A stretch of DNA of 64,000 nucleotides from Paenibacillus borealis (lineage in GTDB: Bacteria; Bacillota; Bacilli; Paenibacillales; Paenibacillaceae): NCBI RefSeq assembly GCF_000758665.1, contig NZ_CP009285.1, positions 4,836,001 through 4,900,000 of the forward strand, given 5' to 3'. This document shows positions 35,706 through 44,251 of this stretch, one piece after another. The notes under the pieces are model-generated. The model saw nothing but the letters and a program-made list of their open reading frames with translations. It had not been told where the DNA came from and ran no database searches. The stretch's first letter is position 1. Each line of letters opens with the position of its first letter. The translations under genes were made by a program, and so were the position numbers.

Positions 35706-36948
35706 GATCATCTCTCCTAACATTGGCTATCGCTTTATCTGTTGAGCCTACCATGGCCAGAGACAGCGGCTGTGCGAACATAAAGTCCAGCAGCGCATTG
35801 ATATCCTCCATGGTCACAGCCCCTATTTTGGCAATCATCTCATCGAGGGTATCCTGCCTGCCGAGCATCAGCTCGTTTTTGCCCATCCGGTTCATCCGGC
35901 TGCTGGTGCTCTCCAGACTCAGGATCAGACTGCCTTTCAGCTGCTCCTTGCCTTTACGGAGCTCGTCCTCACTCAGGCCGTTCACCGCAAGATCGTGCAG
36001 CATCTCTTTGATCAGCTCGGTAACCTCTTTGGTCTGCTTCGGCGCTGTGCCGGCATACACGGTGAACAATCCGCTGTCGGCCTGGGCACTGTGATAGGAA
36101 AATACAGAATAAGCCAGACCGCGCTTCTCACGGATTTCCTGGAACAGCCGCGAGCTCATGCCGCCGCCAAAGGCATTGTTCAGCAGTGCCATCGGATATT
36201 GCAGCGGACCGCCGCTCTTCACACCAGGCAAGGAGATGCAGATGTGATTCTGCTCTGTTTTCTTCTTGTGGAAGACCAGTTCCCCCTGATAATCAGGTTC
36301 AGTCAGCGAAGGCGATTCACCATGGTTCGCGAACGAGCCAAAATGCTGCTCCAGCAGCCCGATCAGACCGTCATCAATATTGCCGGCTACGCTGATTACT
36401 GTATTTTCGATCGTATACTGCTCTTTCATATAAGCACGCAGGTCATCCGGTGTCATTTCCAGCAGACGTTCCTTCAGCCCCAGAATCGTGTAAGCCAGCG
36501 GGTGTTCGCCGTAAGCGGCAGCACACATCAGCTCATGGACCAGATCATCCGGCGTGTCCTCGCACATGGAGATTTCCTCCAGAATGACATTCTTCTCCTT
36601 GGACAGCTCTTCAGCGTCCATCCGTGAACGGAAGAACATATCCGCCAGCACATCCACAGCAATCGGCAGATGCTCATCCAGCACTTTGGCATAATAGCAT
36701 GTATATTCCTTAGAGGTAAACGCATTGACGTTGCCGCCAATCGCATCAAACTGTTCGGCGATATCCTTAGCACTATACCGGTCAGTTCCCTTGAAGAGCA
36801 TATGCTCGATGAAATGGGAAATCCCGTTGTTCAGCGGGTTCTCATTGCGTGAGCCCGTCTTGACCCAGATTCCGAAGGATACGGACCTTCCGGTCGGGAT
36901 CTTCTCGGTAACCACCCGAAGTCCGTTCGATAATAATATTTTGTCCAA
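35683..36948 (-). CDS. mlpA: M16 family zinc protease (MlpA/YmxG)
   Basis: 421-residue processing-peptidase-like metallopeptidase. The zinc motif HFIEH (HxxEH) is at about residue 48, with the second Glu ligand in [17 protein letters not shown]. The C-terminal inactive repeat ends near [14 protein letters not shown]. The frame opens at 37035, but AGGAGG eight bases before TTG 36948 fixes the start. B. subtilis mlpA (ymxG) lies in the same place after ylxY and influences extracellular protease and dipicolinate-region genes. Third M16 protein in the window. Confidence 0.95.
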   Translation of the reverse strand: MDKILLSNGLRVVTEKIPTGRSVSFGIWVKTGSRNENPLNNGISHFIEHMLFKGTDRYSAKDIAEQFDAIGGNVNAFTSKEYTCYYAKVLDEHLPIAVDVLADMFFRSRMDAEELSKEKNVILEEISMCEDTPDDLVHELMCAAAYGEHPLAYTILGLKERLLEMTPDDLRAYMKEQYTIENTVISVAGNIDDGLIGLLEQHFGSFANHGESPSLTEPDYQGELVFHKKKTEQNHICISLPGVKSGGPLQYPMALLNNAFGGGMSSRLFQEIREKRGLAYSVFSYHSAQADSGLFTVYAGTAPKQTKEVTELIKEMLHDLAVNGLSEDELRKGKEQLKGSLILSLESTSSRMNRMGKNELMLGRQDTLDEMIAKIGAVTMEDINALLDFMFAQPLSLAMVGSTDKAIANVRRDDLVLLRSN

Positions 36949-37027
36949 TGTCAAATCCTCCTGGCACAGCCCCTGTATCTGTCTGTATTTATTATTCGCG
37001 CCTCTTATCCTATCAGAAATAGTCCGT

Positions 37028-38014
37028 TCACTCAACTTCCGGAGGTGTAATACGCTCTGTTGAGAGTGTCTGACTAACGGTTCCCAGCTGCAGACCCTTG
37101 GCTCTAATCCCGCGGATCATTCCCCTCAGCGCTTGGGAGGAGGAGGCAGTCGGGTGCATCAGTATCAGGGTTCCAGGCTCCGCTTTGCTGCTGATCTTGG
37201 CAATCACCGAATCCGGTGAAGGATGGCGCCAATCGACCGTATCAAGCGTCCATAGCACCGTCTTCAGCCCCAGTGAGGCTGCAATCTCTACCGTCTGCTG
37301 ATTAAAGTCTCCTGAAGGCGGAGCGAACCATTTATTGGTTACTCCCAGGCTATCCTTCAGCAGCTTCTGCGTCTTCTCGATCTCGGCGGTAGCACGTGCA
37401 CGGCTGAGTGTACTCATATTGGGATGAGTATAGGCATGATTCTCTACCTCATGTCCGCGCTTCAGCATCTCTGCTGCAAGTTCCTTATTATGACTAAGCC
37501 AGCTTCCGTCCAGAAAAAAGGTCACCTTGACCTTCTCCGCATCCAGAATATCCAGCATCGGCACTATATACTCGTTCCCCCACGCTACATTAATCATCAG
37601 CGACACCATCGGCTTGGCCGGATTGCCCCGGTAGATCGGCTGCGCCCCCAGATCACTCAGCGATACCTTCGGCTCTGTCTGGCGGTACACCAGTTTGAGG
37701 CTGTCCGTCGGCCCCCGCAAAAGCGCGTTCCGGTAGGTTGCCTCCTCATCCACCTCAAGGCCGTTGTACCCCGGTATGGCTTTCCATACCCGGTCAACGA
37801 CAGCATCAACAGGCTGCGCATTCAGCTCAGCTGCCTTGCCGGCAATCTGCGCACGTAATTCATCATTCGTTTGCTTGGGCACATAGCTTAGCACGGCCGC
37901 ATCCGCCTGCGGCTTAAGCCCGGCGATCATCTCTTTGACCGGTCCATTCGTGCTGCCGATCCCGATTACTACAGCGATGCAGGCCAGTACAAGCGCTGCT
38001 TTGTCCGTCTTCAT
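37028..38014 (-). CDS. ylxY: YlxY-type polysaccharide deacetylase-like protein, degenerate active site
   Basis: 328-residue exported NodB-fold protein. Signal/anchor segment at about 5-22; NodB domain from about residue 145. Active enzymes carry a DD pair in motif 1; here the motif reads LMINVAWGNEY, with no Asp. HAYTHPN (metal His pair) and LILMHP are present, but the Arg of motif 3 is replaced (FAPPSG). Deacetylase activity is therefore doubtful. Start ATG 38014 follows GGGGAGG at nine bases. The position between pnp and mlpA matches B. subtilis ylxY. Confidence 0.92.
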   Translation of the reverse strand: MKTDKAALVLACIAVVIGIGSTNGPVKEMIAGLKPQADAAVLSYVPKQTNDELRAQIAGKAAELNAQPVDAVVDRVWKAIPGYNGLEVDEEATYRNALLRGPTDSLKLVYRQTEPKVSLSDLGAQPIYRGNPAKPMVSLMINVAWGNEYIVPMLDILDAEKVKVTFFLDGSWLSHNKELAAEMLKRGHEVENHAYTHPNMSTLSRARATAEIEKTQKLLKDSLGVTNKWFAPPSGDFNQQTVEIAASLGLKTVLWTLDTVDWRHPSPDSVIAKISSKAEPGTLILMHPTASSSQALRGMIRGIRAKGLQLGTVSQTLSTERITPPEVE

Positions 38015-38152
38015 GACGTCTTTCCTCCCCGGCAGAAACGGTCTGATCCGTCCCGGCACAAGGGTAGAAGTGCAAGGACGCTTTGTCCCAGCCTATGTAT
38101 GAAAGGGCCCGAATATGCATAATGCACGGAGTATCGATCATCGCCATATTGC

Positions 38153-38189
38153 TAAAAAAAAGAGCCAGAACGATACTGCTTCTGTCTCT
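38153..38189 (-). terminator. Terminator after pnp
   Basis: An AGAG-CAGAA/TTCTG-CTCT imperfect stem is followed on the minus strand by a run of eight T. Confidence 0.7.
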
Positions 38190-38236
38190 TCTTCATACAT
38201 TTAGTTAAATTGCCGGAAAAGTGAACGCAGGCTGTA

Positions 38237-40339
38237 TTACGCCTTCGCTCCGGTTTCCGAGGTCAGAACAGCTTTGCGCGACAGATTGACGCGGCCCTGC
38301 TGATCGATTTCGGTTACCTTAACGGTAATGGTATCCCCAATGGCAACAACATCTTCCACTTTAGCCACACGTTCTGTGGACAGCTGGGAAATATGCACGA
38401 GACCGTCTTTACCCGGAATTAGCTCAACAAATGCGCCGAACTTCTCGATGCGTCTAACGGTACCCACATAAATTTCGCCGACCTGTACTTCACGCACAAT
38501 GCCTTCGATAATGCCGCGGGCCTTCTGGATCATCTCTTCGTTGGAGGAGCCGATGAATACACGGCCATCCTGTTCGATGTCGATCTTTACGCCGGTTTCT
38601 TCAATGATTTTGTTGATGATCTTACCGCCAGCACCGATAACATCACGGATTTTGTCCGGATTGATGTTGATGATAATAATCTTCGGAGCATATTTGGACA
38701 GGCTTGTTCTTGGCGCGGAGATCGCTTCATTCATTTTACCCAAGATGAACATACGTCCTTCTTTGGCCTGCTGAAGCGCATCCTGAAGAATTTTGCGGTC
38801 GATACCGTCGATTTTGATATCCATCTGGATCGCCGTTACGCCCTCTGCTGTACCTGCTACCTTAAAGTCCATATCGCCGAGGTGATCTTCCATGCCTTGA
38901 ATATCTGTCAGGATGGAGACATGCTCTCCGTCTTTGATCAGACCCATAGCAACACCGGCTACAGGCGCCTTGATTGGCACCCCTGCATCCATCATCGCCA
39001 GGATACTGGCACAGATGCTGGCCTGGGAAGTGGAACCATTGGATTCAATAGCTTCCGATACCAGACGGATCGTGTACGGGAATTCAGTTTCACTTGGAAT
39101 AACCTTGGACAATGCGCGTTCACCCAGTGCCCCGTGGCCGATCTCGCGGCGTCCCGGTGCTCTCAGCGGACGGGCTTCCCCTACGCTGAACGGAGGAAAG
39201 TTGTAGTGATGCATGAAGCGTTTGGTTTCAGCGGGATCGATACCGTCAAGAATCTGTACATCCCCCAGTGCGCCTAACGTACATACGCTAAGAATCTGAG
39301 TTTGTCCGCGTGTGAACAGACCGGAACCGTGTGTACGCGGCAGCAGGGCTGTATCGCATTCAATCGGACGGATCTCATCCAGCTTACGGCCATCGGGACG
39401 TACCTTATCATGCGTGATCAGACGTCTTACTTCGTCCTTCACGATATCATGCAGCACTTCCTTAACATCTTTAAGAAGTTCTGGTGTTTCTATGTATTTC
39501 TCTGCGAAATACTCCACCGTTTCAGTGTTAATGTGATCGATTGCATCCTGACGGGCATGCTTCTCGGCGATTCTTACAGCTTCAACCAGACGGCTCTCAG
39601 CAAAAGCGCGAACCTCTGTATTCACATCAGTGTTAACCGCGTGCAGCTTCACTGCCATTTTTTCTTTTCCGGCAACAGCCACGAGCTGCTCAATTACAGC
39701 TACGATCTTGCGGACTTCGTCATGGCCGAACATAATCGCTTCAAGCATTACATCCTCAGTCACTTCATTGGCTTCAGCTTCTACCATCATGATAGCGTCC
39801 TTAGTACCGGCTACAACGACATAGATATCGCTGATTGCCTGCTGCGCCACATCAGGGTTGATGATGAACTCACCGTTAATACGGCCTACAGCAACGCCCC
39901 CGATTGGACCGTTGAAAGGCACATCGGAAATACTCAGTGCAGCGGAAGTACCAATCATAGCTGCAATATCAGGCGCACAGTCCTGATCCACGCTCATGAC
40001 GAGGTTGAGTACCTGCACGTCATTGCGGAATCCCTCAGGGAACAAAGGACGGATCGGACGGTCGGTCAGACGGCTCGACAGGATCGCTTTTTCACTTGGA
40101 CGTCCTTCACGTTTGATGAATCCGCCCGGGATTTTACCTACTGCATATAATCTTTCTTCATAGTTCACCGTAAGCGGGAAGAAATCCAGATCTTTAGGCT
40201 CACTTGATGCTGTAACCGTACACAATACTGAAGTATCTCCGTAACGCACCATAACGGCTGCGTTCGCTTGTTTGGCCAGACGGCCTGTTTCCAGCACAAG
40301 GCGTCTTCCGCCCAGCTGCATTTCAACACGTTGTTCCAT
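38237..40339 (-). CDS. pnp: Polyribonucleotide nucleotidyltransferase (PNPase)
   Basis: 700-residue phosphorolytic 3'-5' exoribonuclease. Two RNase PH domains (about 10-230 and 310-540; [15 protein letters not shown] in the second), a KH domain ([17 protein letters not shown], about 560-615) and an S1 domain ([20 protein letters not shown], about 622-690). ATG follows AAGGAGG. Order rpsO-pnp is conserved across bacteria. The leader contains a stable hairpin 50 bp before the start, a possible site of autoregulation as described for E. coli pnp (known there, inferred here). Confidence 0.98.
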   Translation of the reverse strand: MEQRVEMQLGGRRLVLETGRLAKQANAAVMVRYGDTSVLCTVTASSEPKDLDFFPLTVNYEERLYAVGKIPGGFIKREGRPSEKAILSSRLTDRPIRPLFPEGFRNDVQVLNLVMSVDQDCAPDIAAMIGTSAALSISDVPFNGPIGGVAVGRINGEFIINPDVAQQAISDIYVVVAGTKDAIMMVEAEANEVTEDVMLEAIMFGHDEVRKIVAVIEQLVAVAGKEKMAVKLHAVNTDVNTEVRAFAESRLVEAVRIAEKHARQDAIDHINTETVEYFAEKYIETPELLKDVKEVLHDIVKDEVRRLITHDKVRPDGRKLDEIRPIECDTALLPRTHGSGLFTRGQTQILSVCTLGALGDVQILDGIDPAETKRFMHHYNFPPFSVGEARPLRAPGRREIGHGALGERALSKVIPSETEFPYTIRLVSEAIESNGSTSQASICASILAMMDAGVPIKAPVAGVAMGLIKDGEHVSILTDIQGMEDHLGDMDFKVAGTAEGVTAIQMDIKIDGIDRKILQDALQQAKEGRMFILGKMNEAISAPRTSLSKYAPKIIIININPDKIRDVIGAGGKIINKIIEETGVKIDIEQDGRVFIGSSNEEMIQKARGIIEGIVREVQVGEIYVGTVRRIEKFGAFVELIPGKDGLVHISQLSTERVAKVEDVVAIGDTITVKVTEIDQQGRVNLSRKAVLTSETGAKA

Positions 40340-40387
40340 AAAACCCCTCCTTGAATGATAGTAATTTGTTCTGTATGTTCTACAAGC

Positions 40388-40427
40388 AAAAACGGCTTGT
40401 CCTCCATGAGGTGATCTAGCCGTTTTT
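40388..40427 (-). promoter_or_regulatory. Stem-loop in the pnp leader
   Basis: AAAAACGGCT/AGCCGTTTTT, a 10-bp stem with a 20-base loop, ends in U-rich sequence on the minus strand. It lies about 50 bp before the pnp start and after the rpsO terminator. It may be a second terminator, an attenuator or a processing site. Confidence 0.6.
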
Positions 40428-40477
40428 TGCGAATAATATCCACTTATCTGCTGTAAAAGTTTACCCTAAATTTTCAA

Positions 40478-40542
40478 AAAGCAACCCGGCTGTCCCGCTG
40501 TCGCTCGTAAGAAGGACATACGGTATACAACCAGGCTGCTTT
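40478..40542 (-). terminator. Terminator after rpsO
   Basis: Fifteen consecutive pairs (three G-U) between AAAGCAGCCTGGTTG and CAGCCGGGTTGCTTT on the minus strand, with a loop of about 35 bases and a following T-run. Confidence 0.75.
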
Positions 40543-40562
40543 AGGGTTGATCTTATGGAAAA

Positions 40563-40832
40563 TTAACGACGCAATCCCAGTTTTTCGATCAGGGCGCTGT
40601 AACGTCTGATGTCTTTGTTCTTCAAATACGCCAGCAGTTTACGACGTTGTCCAACCATCTTCAGCAGTCCGCGGCGGGAATGATGATCCTTCTTGTGCGT
40701 ACGCAAGTGGTCAGTCAAATTAACGATGTTCTCCGTAAGGATAGCAACTTGCACCTCAGGGGATCCAGTATCGGATTCGTGAGTTTTGTGCTCGTCGATC
40801 AATTGGTGTTTACGTTCTTGAGTCAATGCCAT
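40563..40832 (-). CDS. rpsO: 30S ribosomal protein S15
   Basis: 89-residue small-subunit protein that binds the 16S rRNA central domain. [35 protein letters not shown] and [22 protein letters not shown] are hallmark segments. The frame opens 19 codons upstream, but AAGGAGG precedes ATG 40832. It has its own promoter (40936-40964) and a leader with a CACCG/CGGTG stem, where S15 could bind its own mRNA as in other bacteria. Confidence 0.98.
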   Translation of the reverse strand: MALTQERKHQLIDEHKTHESDTGSPEVQVAILTENIVNLTDHLRTHKKDHHSRRGLLKMVGQRRKLLAYLKNKDIRRYSALIEKLGLRR

Positions 40833-40935
40833 CCTGTTCACCTCCTTCATTATAATCGCCAGTAGCCTCGTCACCGTCGGTGAGAACAAGTAACCAAGCT
40901 AAGGTTATGATGCTGTCAATCCAGCAACGTTAATC

Positions 40936-40964
40936 AGTATAGCACCTTCAAAGACAAAAGTAAA
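40936..40964 (-). promoter_or_regulatory. SigA promoter of rpsO
   Basis: Minus-strand TTTACT (40964-40959), 17-bp spacer, TATACT (40941-40936). Predicts a leader of about 97 nt that includes the inverted repeat CACCG-AC-GGTG. Confidence 0.6.
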
Positions 40965-40982
40965 CGGCATGTCCGGGAAAGA

Positions 40983-41930
40983 TTAGGAATGATATCCCAG
41001 AAGCCCCTTGGCTGTCTCAGCATCTGCGCCGATCTGGGCGATTAAGGCCTGAATGGACTCAAACTTGCGTTCAGAACGGATAAAGGATACCAGCTCTACC
41101 TTAAGTTCCTGTCCGTAAATATCTCCCGCGAAATCAAACAGATGCACTTCGAAGCTTGGAGCAATCATCCCATCATGAAATGTAGGCTTCACGCCGACAT
41201 TCATCACGCCGTACAGTACATCTTCCTTGTAAAACACCTTAACGGCGTATACGCCTTTGGCCGGGATGACATAGCGGTCTTCAAGCTGAAGATTCGCTGT
41301 CGGGAATCCGATGGTCCTGCCCCGCTTCTCGCCATGGCCCACGATTCCGCGCAGGTGATAACAACGTCCAAACCAGGCATTGGCCTTATCCAGTTCCCCG
41401 TTCAGCAGGCACTTGCGGATGCCGGAGCTGCTAACCTTCTCTCCTTCGAGAAGAAACGGGGAGACGGTTTCTACGTTCATAACACCCTGCCCCAGCTCCC
41501 GAAGCGTATCCGCATCACCTTCACCCTTGTAGCCGAACCGGAAGTCGAAGCCGACCACGGCGGTTACAATCTGCAGCGGCAGCAGCATTACAGAGACAAA
41601 GTCCACCGGGCTAACCCGGGAGAGTTCTTCATTAAATGCAATAATGTATAAAATATCAACGCCCATCCCGGCAAGCAGCTCCTGCTTGTCCCTGGAAGGT
41701 GTCAAATATCCTTCATAGTCACCTTTACCCATAACATCCTTAGGATGGGGATAAAAGGTCATGACAGCTGCAGGTACGCCTGCCTGGCGGGCAAGAGCTA
41801 CAGCAGATGTTATGACGCTGGCATGTCCGAGGTGCAGTCCGTCGAACTGCCCCAGGGCAACTACTTGAGGCTGCGCCCACTCTGCTGCCGTCTCCGGCAA
41901 CATAGGATAGCTTAAGGTTACGGTTCTCAC
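40983..41930 (-). CDS. ribF: Bifunctional riboflavin kinase/FAD synthetase
   Basis: 315-residue enzyme that converts riboflavin to FMN and then FAD. The N-terminal nucleotidyltransferase half has GQFDGLHLGHASVI (about 30-45) and a degenerate signature at SSSGIRKCLLNGEL; the C-terminal kinase has GRTIGFPTANL and YGVMNVGVKPTF. Of two GTG codons, the second (41930) is eight bases from TAGGTGAG and is preferred. It lies between truB and rpsO as in B. subtilis (ribC). No FMN riboswitch precedes it. Confidence 0.96.
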   Translation of the reverse strand: MRTVTLSYPMLPETAAEWAQPQVVALGQFDGLHLGHASVITSAVALARQAGVPAAVMTFYPHPKDVMGKGDYEGYLTPSRDKQELLAGMGVDILYIIAFNEELSRVSPVDFVSVMLLPLQIVTAVVGFDFRFGYKGEGDADTLRELGQGVMNVETVSPFLLEGEKVSSSGIRKCLLNGELDKANAWFGRCYHLRGIVGHGEKRGRTIGFPTANLQLEDRYVIPAKGVYAVKVFYKEDVLYGVMNVGVKPTFHDGMIAPSFEVHLFDFAGDIYGQELKVELVSFIRSERKFESIQALIAQIGADAETAKGLLGYHS

Positions 41931-41966
41931 GCTGTTTCTCACCTACATTCACAAATAAATTAAAGT

Positions 41967-42881
41967 TTAAGCCTGTGCAAACACTTTAACAGGAGCAATC
42001 GCACCGGTAGCTTCTAAAGCATAGATGCCCAGAAACTCCCCCTGCAGATCATACAGCCGGAAATCTCCGCTTCCCTTCACTTCCGGTGCCACAAAGCGGA
42101 GCGACAGACGCTGCCCTTGCAGGGCGGCTTTCTTCTTCTCCTCGGCTACTGTATGTTTGGGCAAATGCGAAATCGCCTCATCGGCGGCAATTAAGTGCTC
42201 TTCCAGCGTACCCGCTTCCTTATGTTCGGCAATTTGCTCCAGGGTCAGGCAATGACTGGCAGATATCCCAGCCGACATGGTCCGTTCCAGCTTCACCATC
42301 ACACCCGGCACTCCAAGCGCACGCCCGATATCCACGCATAGGGTACGGATGTACGTTCCTTTGGAGCATAGTACCCGGAACGTAATATCGGGATAATTGC
42401 CACTCCAGACCATATCCTGCATTTCAATCTCATAAATTTCCACTTCGCGGCTCTTACGTTCCACTGTCTTGCCTTCTCGGGCCAGCTCGTACAGACGCTT
42501 GCCATCCACCTTTACTGCGGAATACATCGGGGGAACCTGTGAAATCACGCCTTTGAAGGAATTCAGCACAGCCAGCACTTCAGCTTCCGTAACCTGAACC
42601 TCTTCAACTGATTCCGTAATCGTCCCTGTTAAATCCTCTGTATCACTGGCAAGTCCCAGCCGCAGTGTAGCCACATACTCCTTAGGCAGCTCCTGGATGT
42701 ACTCAACCACCCGCGTAGCCCGTCCCAGACATAACGGAAGCACTCCGGTCACTTGTGGATCAAGCGTACCGGTATGTCCGATCCGCTTCATGCCCAGAAT
42801 TCGCCTTGCCTTGGCCACAACATCATGTGAAGTGAACCCTGCCGGCTTATATACGGCCAGAACACCTGTAAGTTCACTCAT
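41967..42881 (-). CDS. truB: tRNA pseudouridine(55) synthase
   Basis: 304-residue enzyme making pseudouridine 55 in the T-loop of tRNA. KRIGHTGTLDPQVTGVLPLCLG contains the catalytic Asp; YSAVKVDGKRLYELAREG and GTYIRTLCVDIG are conserved. A PUA-like C-terminus follows. Its ATG overlaps the nrnA stop by four bases (ATGA), so the two are coupled. Confidence 0.97.
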   Translation of the reverse strand: MSELTGVLAVYKPAGFTSHDVVAKARRILGMKRIGHTGTLDPQVTGVLPLCLGRATRVVEYIQELPKEYVATLRLGLASDTEDLTGTITESVEEVQVTEAEVLAVLNSFKGVISQVPPMYSAVKVDGKRLYELAREGKTVERKSREVEIYEIEMQDMVWSGNYPDITFRVLCSKGTYIRTLCVDIGRALGVPGVMVKLERTMSAGISASHCLTLEQIAEHKEAGTLEEHLIAADEAISHLPKHTVAEEKKKAALQGQRLSLRFVAPEVKGSGDFRLYDLQGEFLGIYALEATGAIAPVKVFAQA

Positions 42882-43858
42882 AGATGACGTTTAACCTCCT
42901 CAAGCACCTGCTCTACCGCCTCTTCAAGACTTCCGTTAATTCGGGCTCCCGCAGCACGCGTGTGCCCGCCGCCGCCGAAGACCTGCGCCAGCGCCGCGAC
43001 ATCGACCTTACCGGCCGAACGAAGACTCGCCTTCACCGCATGCTCATCGATTACCTTGAACAGAATGCCTACCTCTACCCCGCGGATATTCCGCGGATAA
43101 TTGACAATCCCTTCAAGATCCTCGTTGGCTGCTCCGCAATCCAGCATATCCTGAGGCGTAACATATACCCAGGCAATATCCCCTTCCGAGCTGAGCTGCA
43201 GTGTACTAAGTGCCCGATTGAGTACCTTCACCTGCGGGAGAGTCATCTCTTCAAGCAGGGTCTCAGCCAGTTCAGGTCCATTTACGCCTAATGCCAGCAG
43301 TTCGGATACAGCCGCCATCACTTTAGGGGAGGTGTTGTTATAGCGGAAACCGCCGGTATCTGTTAAGAGTCCGGTATAAATGGCCGTGGCAATATCGATA
43401 TCCCATTCCACCTCAAAGCTCTTCAGCAGGTCGAACAGAATCTCTGCTGTCGCAGCCGCATCCGGCTTGATGAGCGTTACGGCACCGTACCCATTATTGG
43501 TGGGATGATGGTCTATGTTTACGATAAGTGCATCACTGGTGAAATGACGCTGGGTAAGTCCTACACGCTGAAAATCCGCACAGTCGACACAAATGACATT
43601 GCTGTACTGGCGCGGCAGTTCGCCCGCAGCAGACAGATTGACAATTTGATCGGCATGCCATAAATATTCCATACGCTGCGGAATCTGGCCCTCGTTCAGC
43701 ATACAATATTTTTTGCCCAGACATGAGAGAAGCCAGCCCACCGCGAGGGTGGAGCTGACTGCATCTCCGTCCGGCTGAACATGCGACACTACAAGATAAT
43801 CGTCGTGTTCCAGCAGAAACTTACGGGTCTGCTGGAGACTTTGTTCATAGCTCTGCAT
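42878..43858 (-). CDS. nrnA: Bifunctional oligoribonuclease and pAp phosphatase NrnA
   Basis: 326-residue DHH/DHHA1 phosphoesterase that degrades nanoRNAs and removes 3'-phosphate from pAp. HVQPDGDAVSSTLA, CVDCADFQRVG, VNIDHHPTN (DHH motif) and the C-terminal GGGGHTRAAGARI are all present. It is inserted between rbfA and truB; B. subtilis keeps its nrnA elsewhere and has ylxP near here instead. Fourth RNA-degrading enzyme in the window. Confidence 0.94.
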   Translation of the reverse strand: MQSYEQSLQQTRKFLLEHDDYLVVSHVQPDGDAVSSTLAVGWLLSCLGKKYCMLNEGQIPQRMEYLWHADQIVNLSAAGELPRQYSNVICVDCADFQRVGLTQRHFTSDALIVNIDHHPTNNGYGAVTLIKPDAAATAEILFDLLKSFEVEWDIDIATAIYTGLLTDTGGFRYNNTSPKVMAAVSELLALGVNGPELAETLLEEMTLPQVKVLNRALSTLQLSSEGDIAWVYVTPQDMLDCGAANEDLEGIVNYPRNIRGVEVGILFKVIDEHAVKASLRSAGKVDVAALAQVFGGGGHTRAAGARINGSLEEAVEQVLEEVKRHL

Positions 43859-43885
43859 TCGCCGTCTCCTTTATGTTCCGTAGCT

Positions 43886-44233
43886 CTATTCGGTTTTGCC
43901 GATTTCTCCGAGCAGCTTCTCAATATGACTTCCGTAAGCAACGGATTCGTCAATCTTGAAGATCAGCTCTGGAGTATGGCGCAGGCGGATTGCTTTGCCA
44001 AGCTCCGAGCGGAGAAAGCCGTTAGCTTTCTCAATCGCCTTGAGCGAGTCTGACTTCTGCTCCTCGTCCCCGAATACGCTCAGGTATACCTTGGCCTGTG
44101 ACAAATCATTTGTCACATCTACGCCAGTTACAGTTACGAACCCGACGCGCGGGTCCTTTAGTCCGCTTTGGATGAGCTGGCTCAGTTCTTTCTTAATCTG
44201 TTCGCCAACCCGTCCGGTTCTGATTTTAGACAT
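43886..44233 (-). CDS. rbfA: 30S ribosome-binding factor A
   Basis: 115-residue KH-like protein needed for late maturation of the 16S rRNA 5' end and for cold adaptation. [44 protein letters not shown] and [14 protein letters not shown] match the family. It follows infB at 18 bp; ylxP, which usually lies between them in Bacillus, is absent. Confidence 0.96.
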   Translation of the reverse strand: MSKIRTGRVGEQIKKELSQLIQSGLKDPRVGFVTVTGVDVTNDLSQAKVYLSVFGDEEQKSDSLKAIEKANGFLRSELGKAIRLRHTPELIFKIDESVAYGSHIEKLLGEIGKTE

Positions 44234-44251
44234 CTATATTCACCTCTTCGC

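Noticed and set aside
41931..41966. FMN riboswitch before ribF
   Set aside because: The gap to truB is only about 35 bp, far too short.
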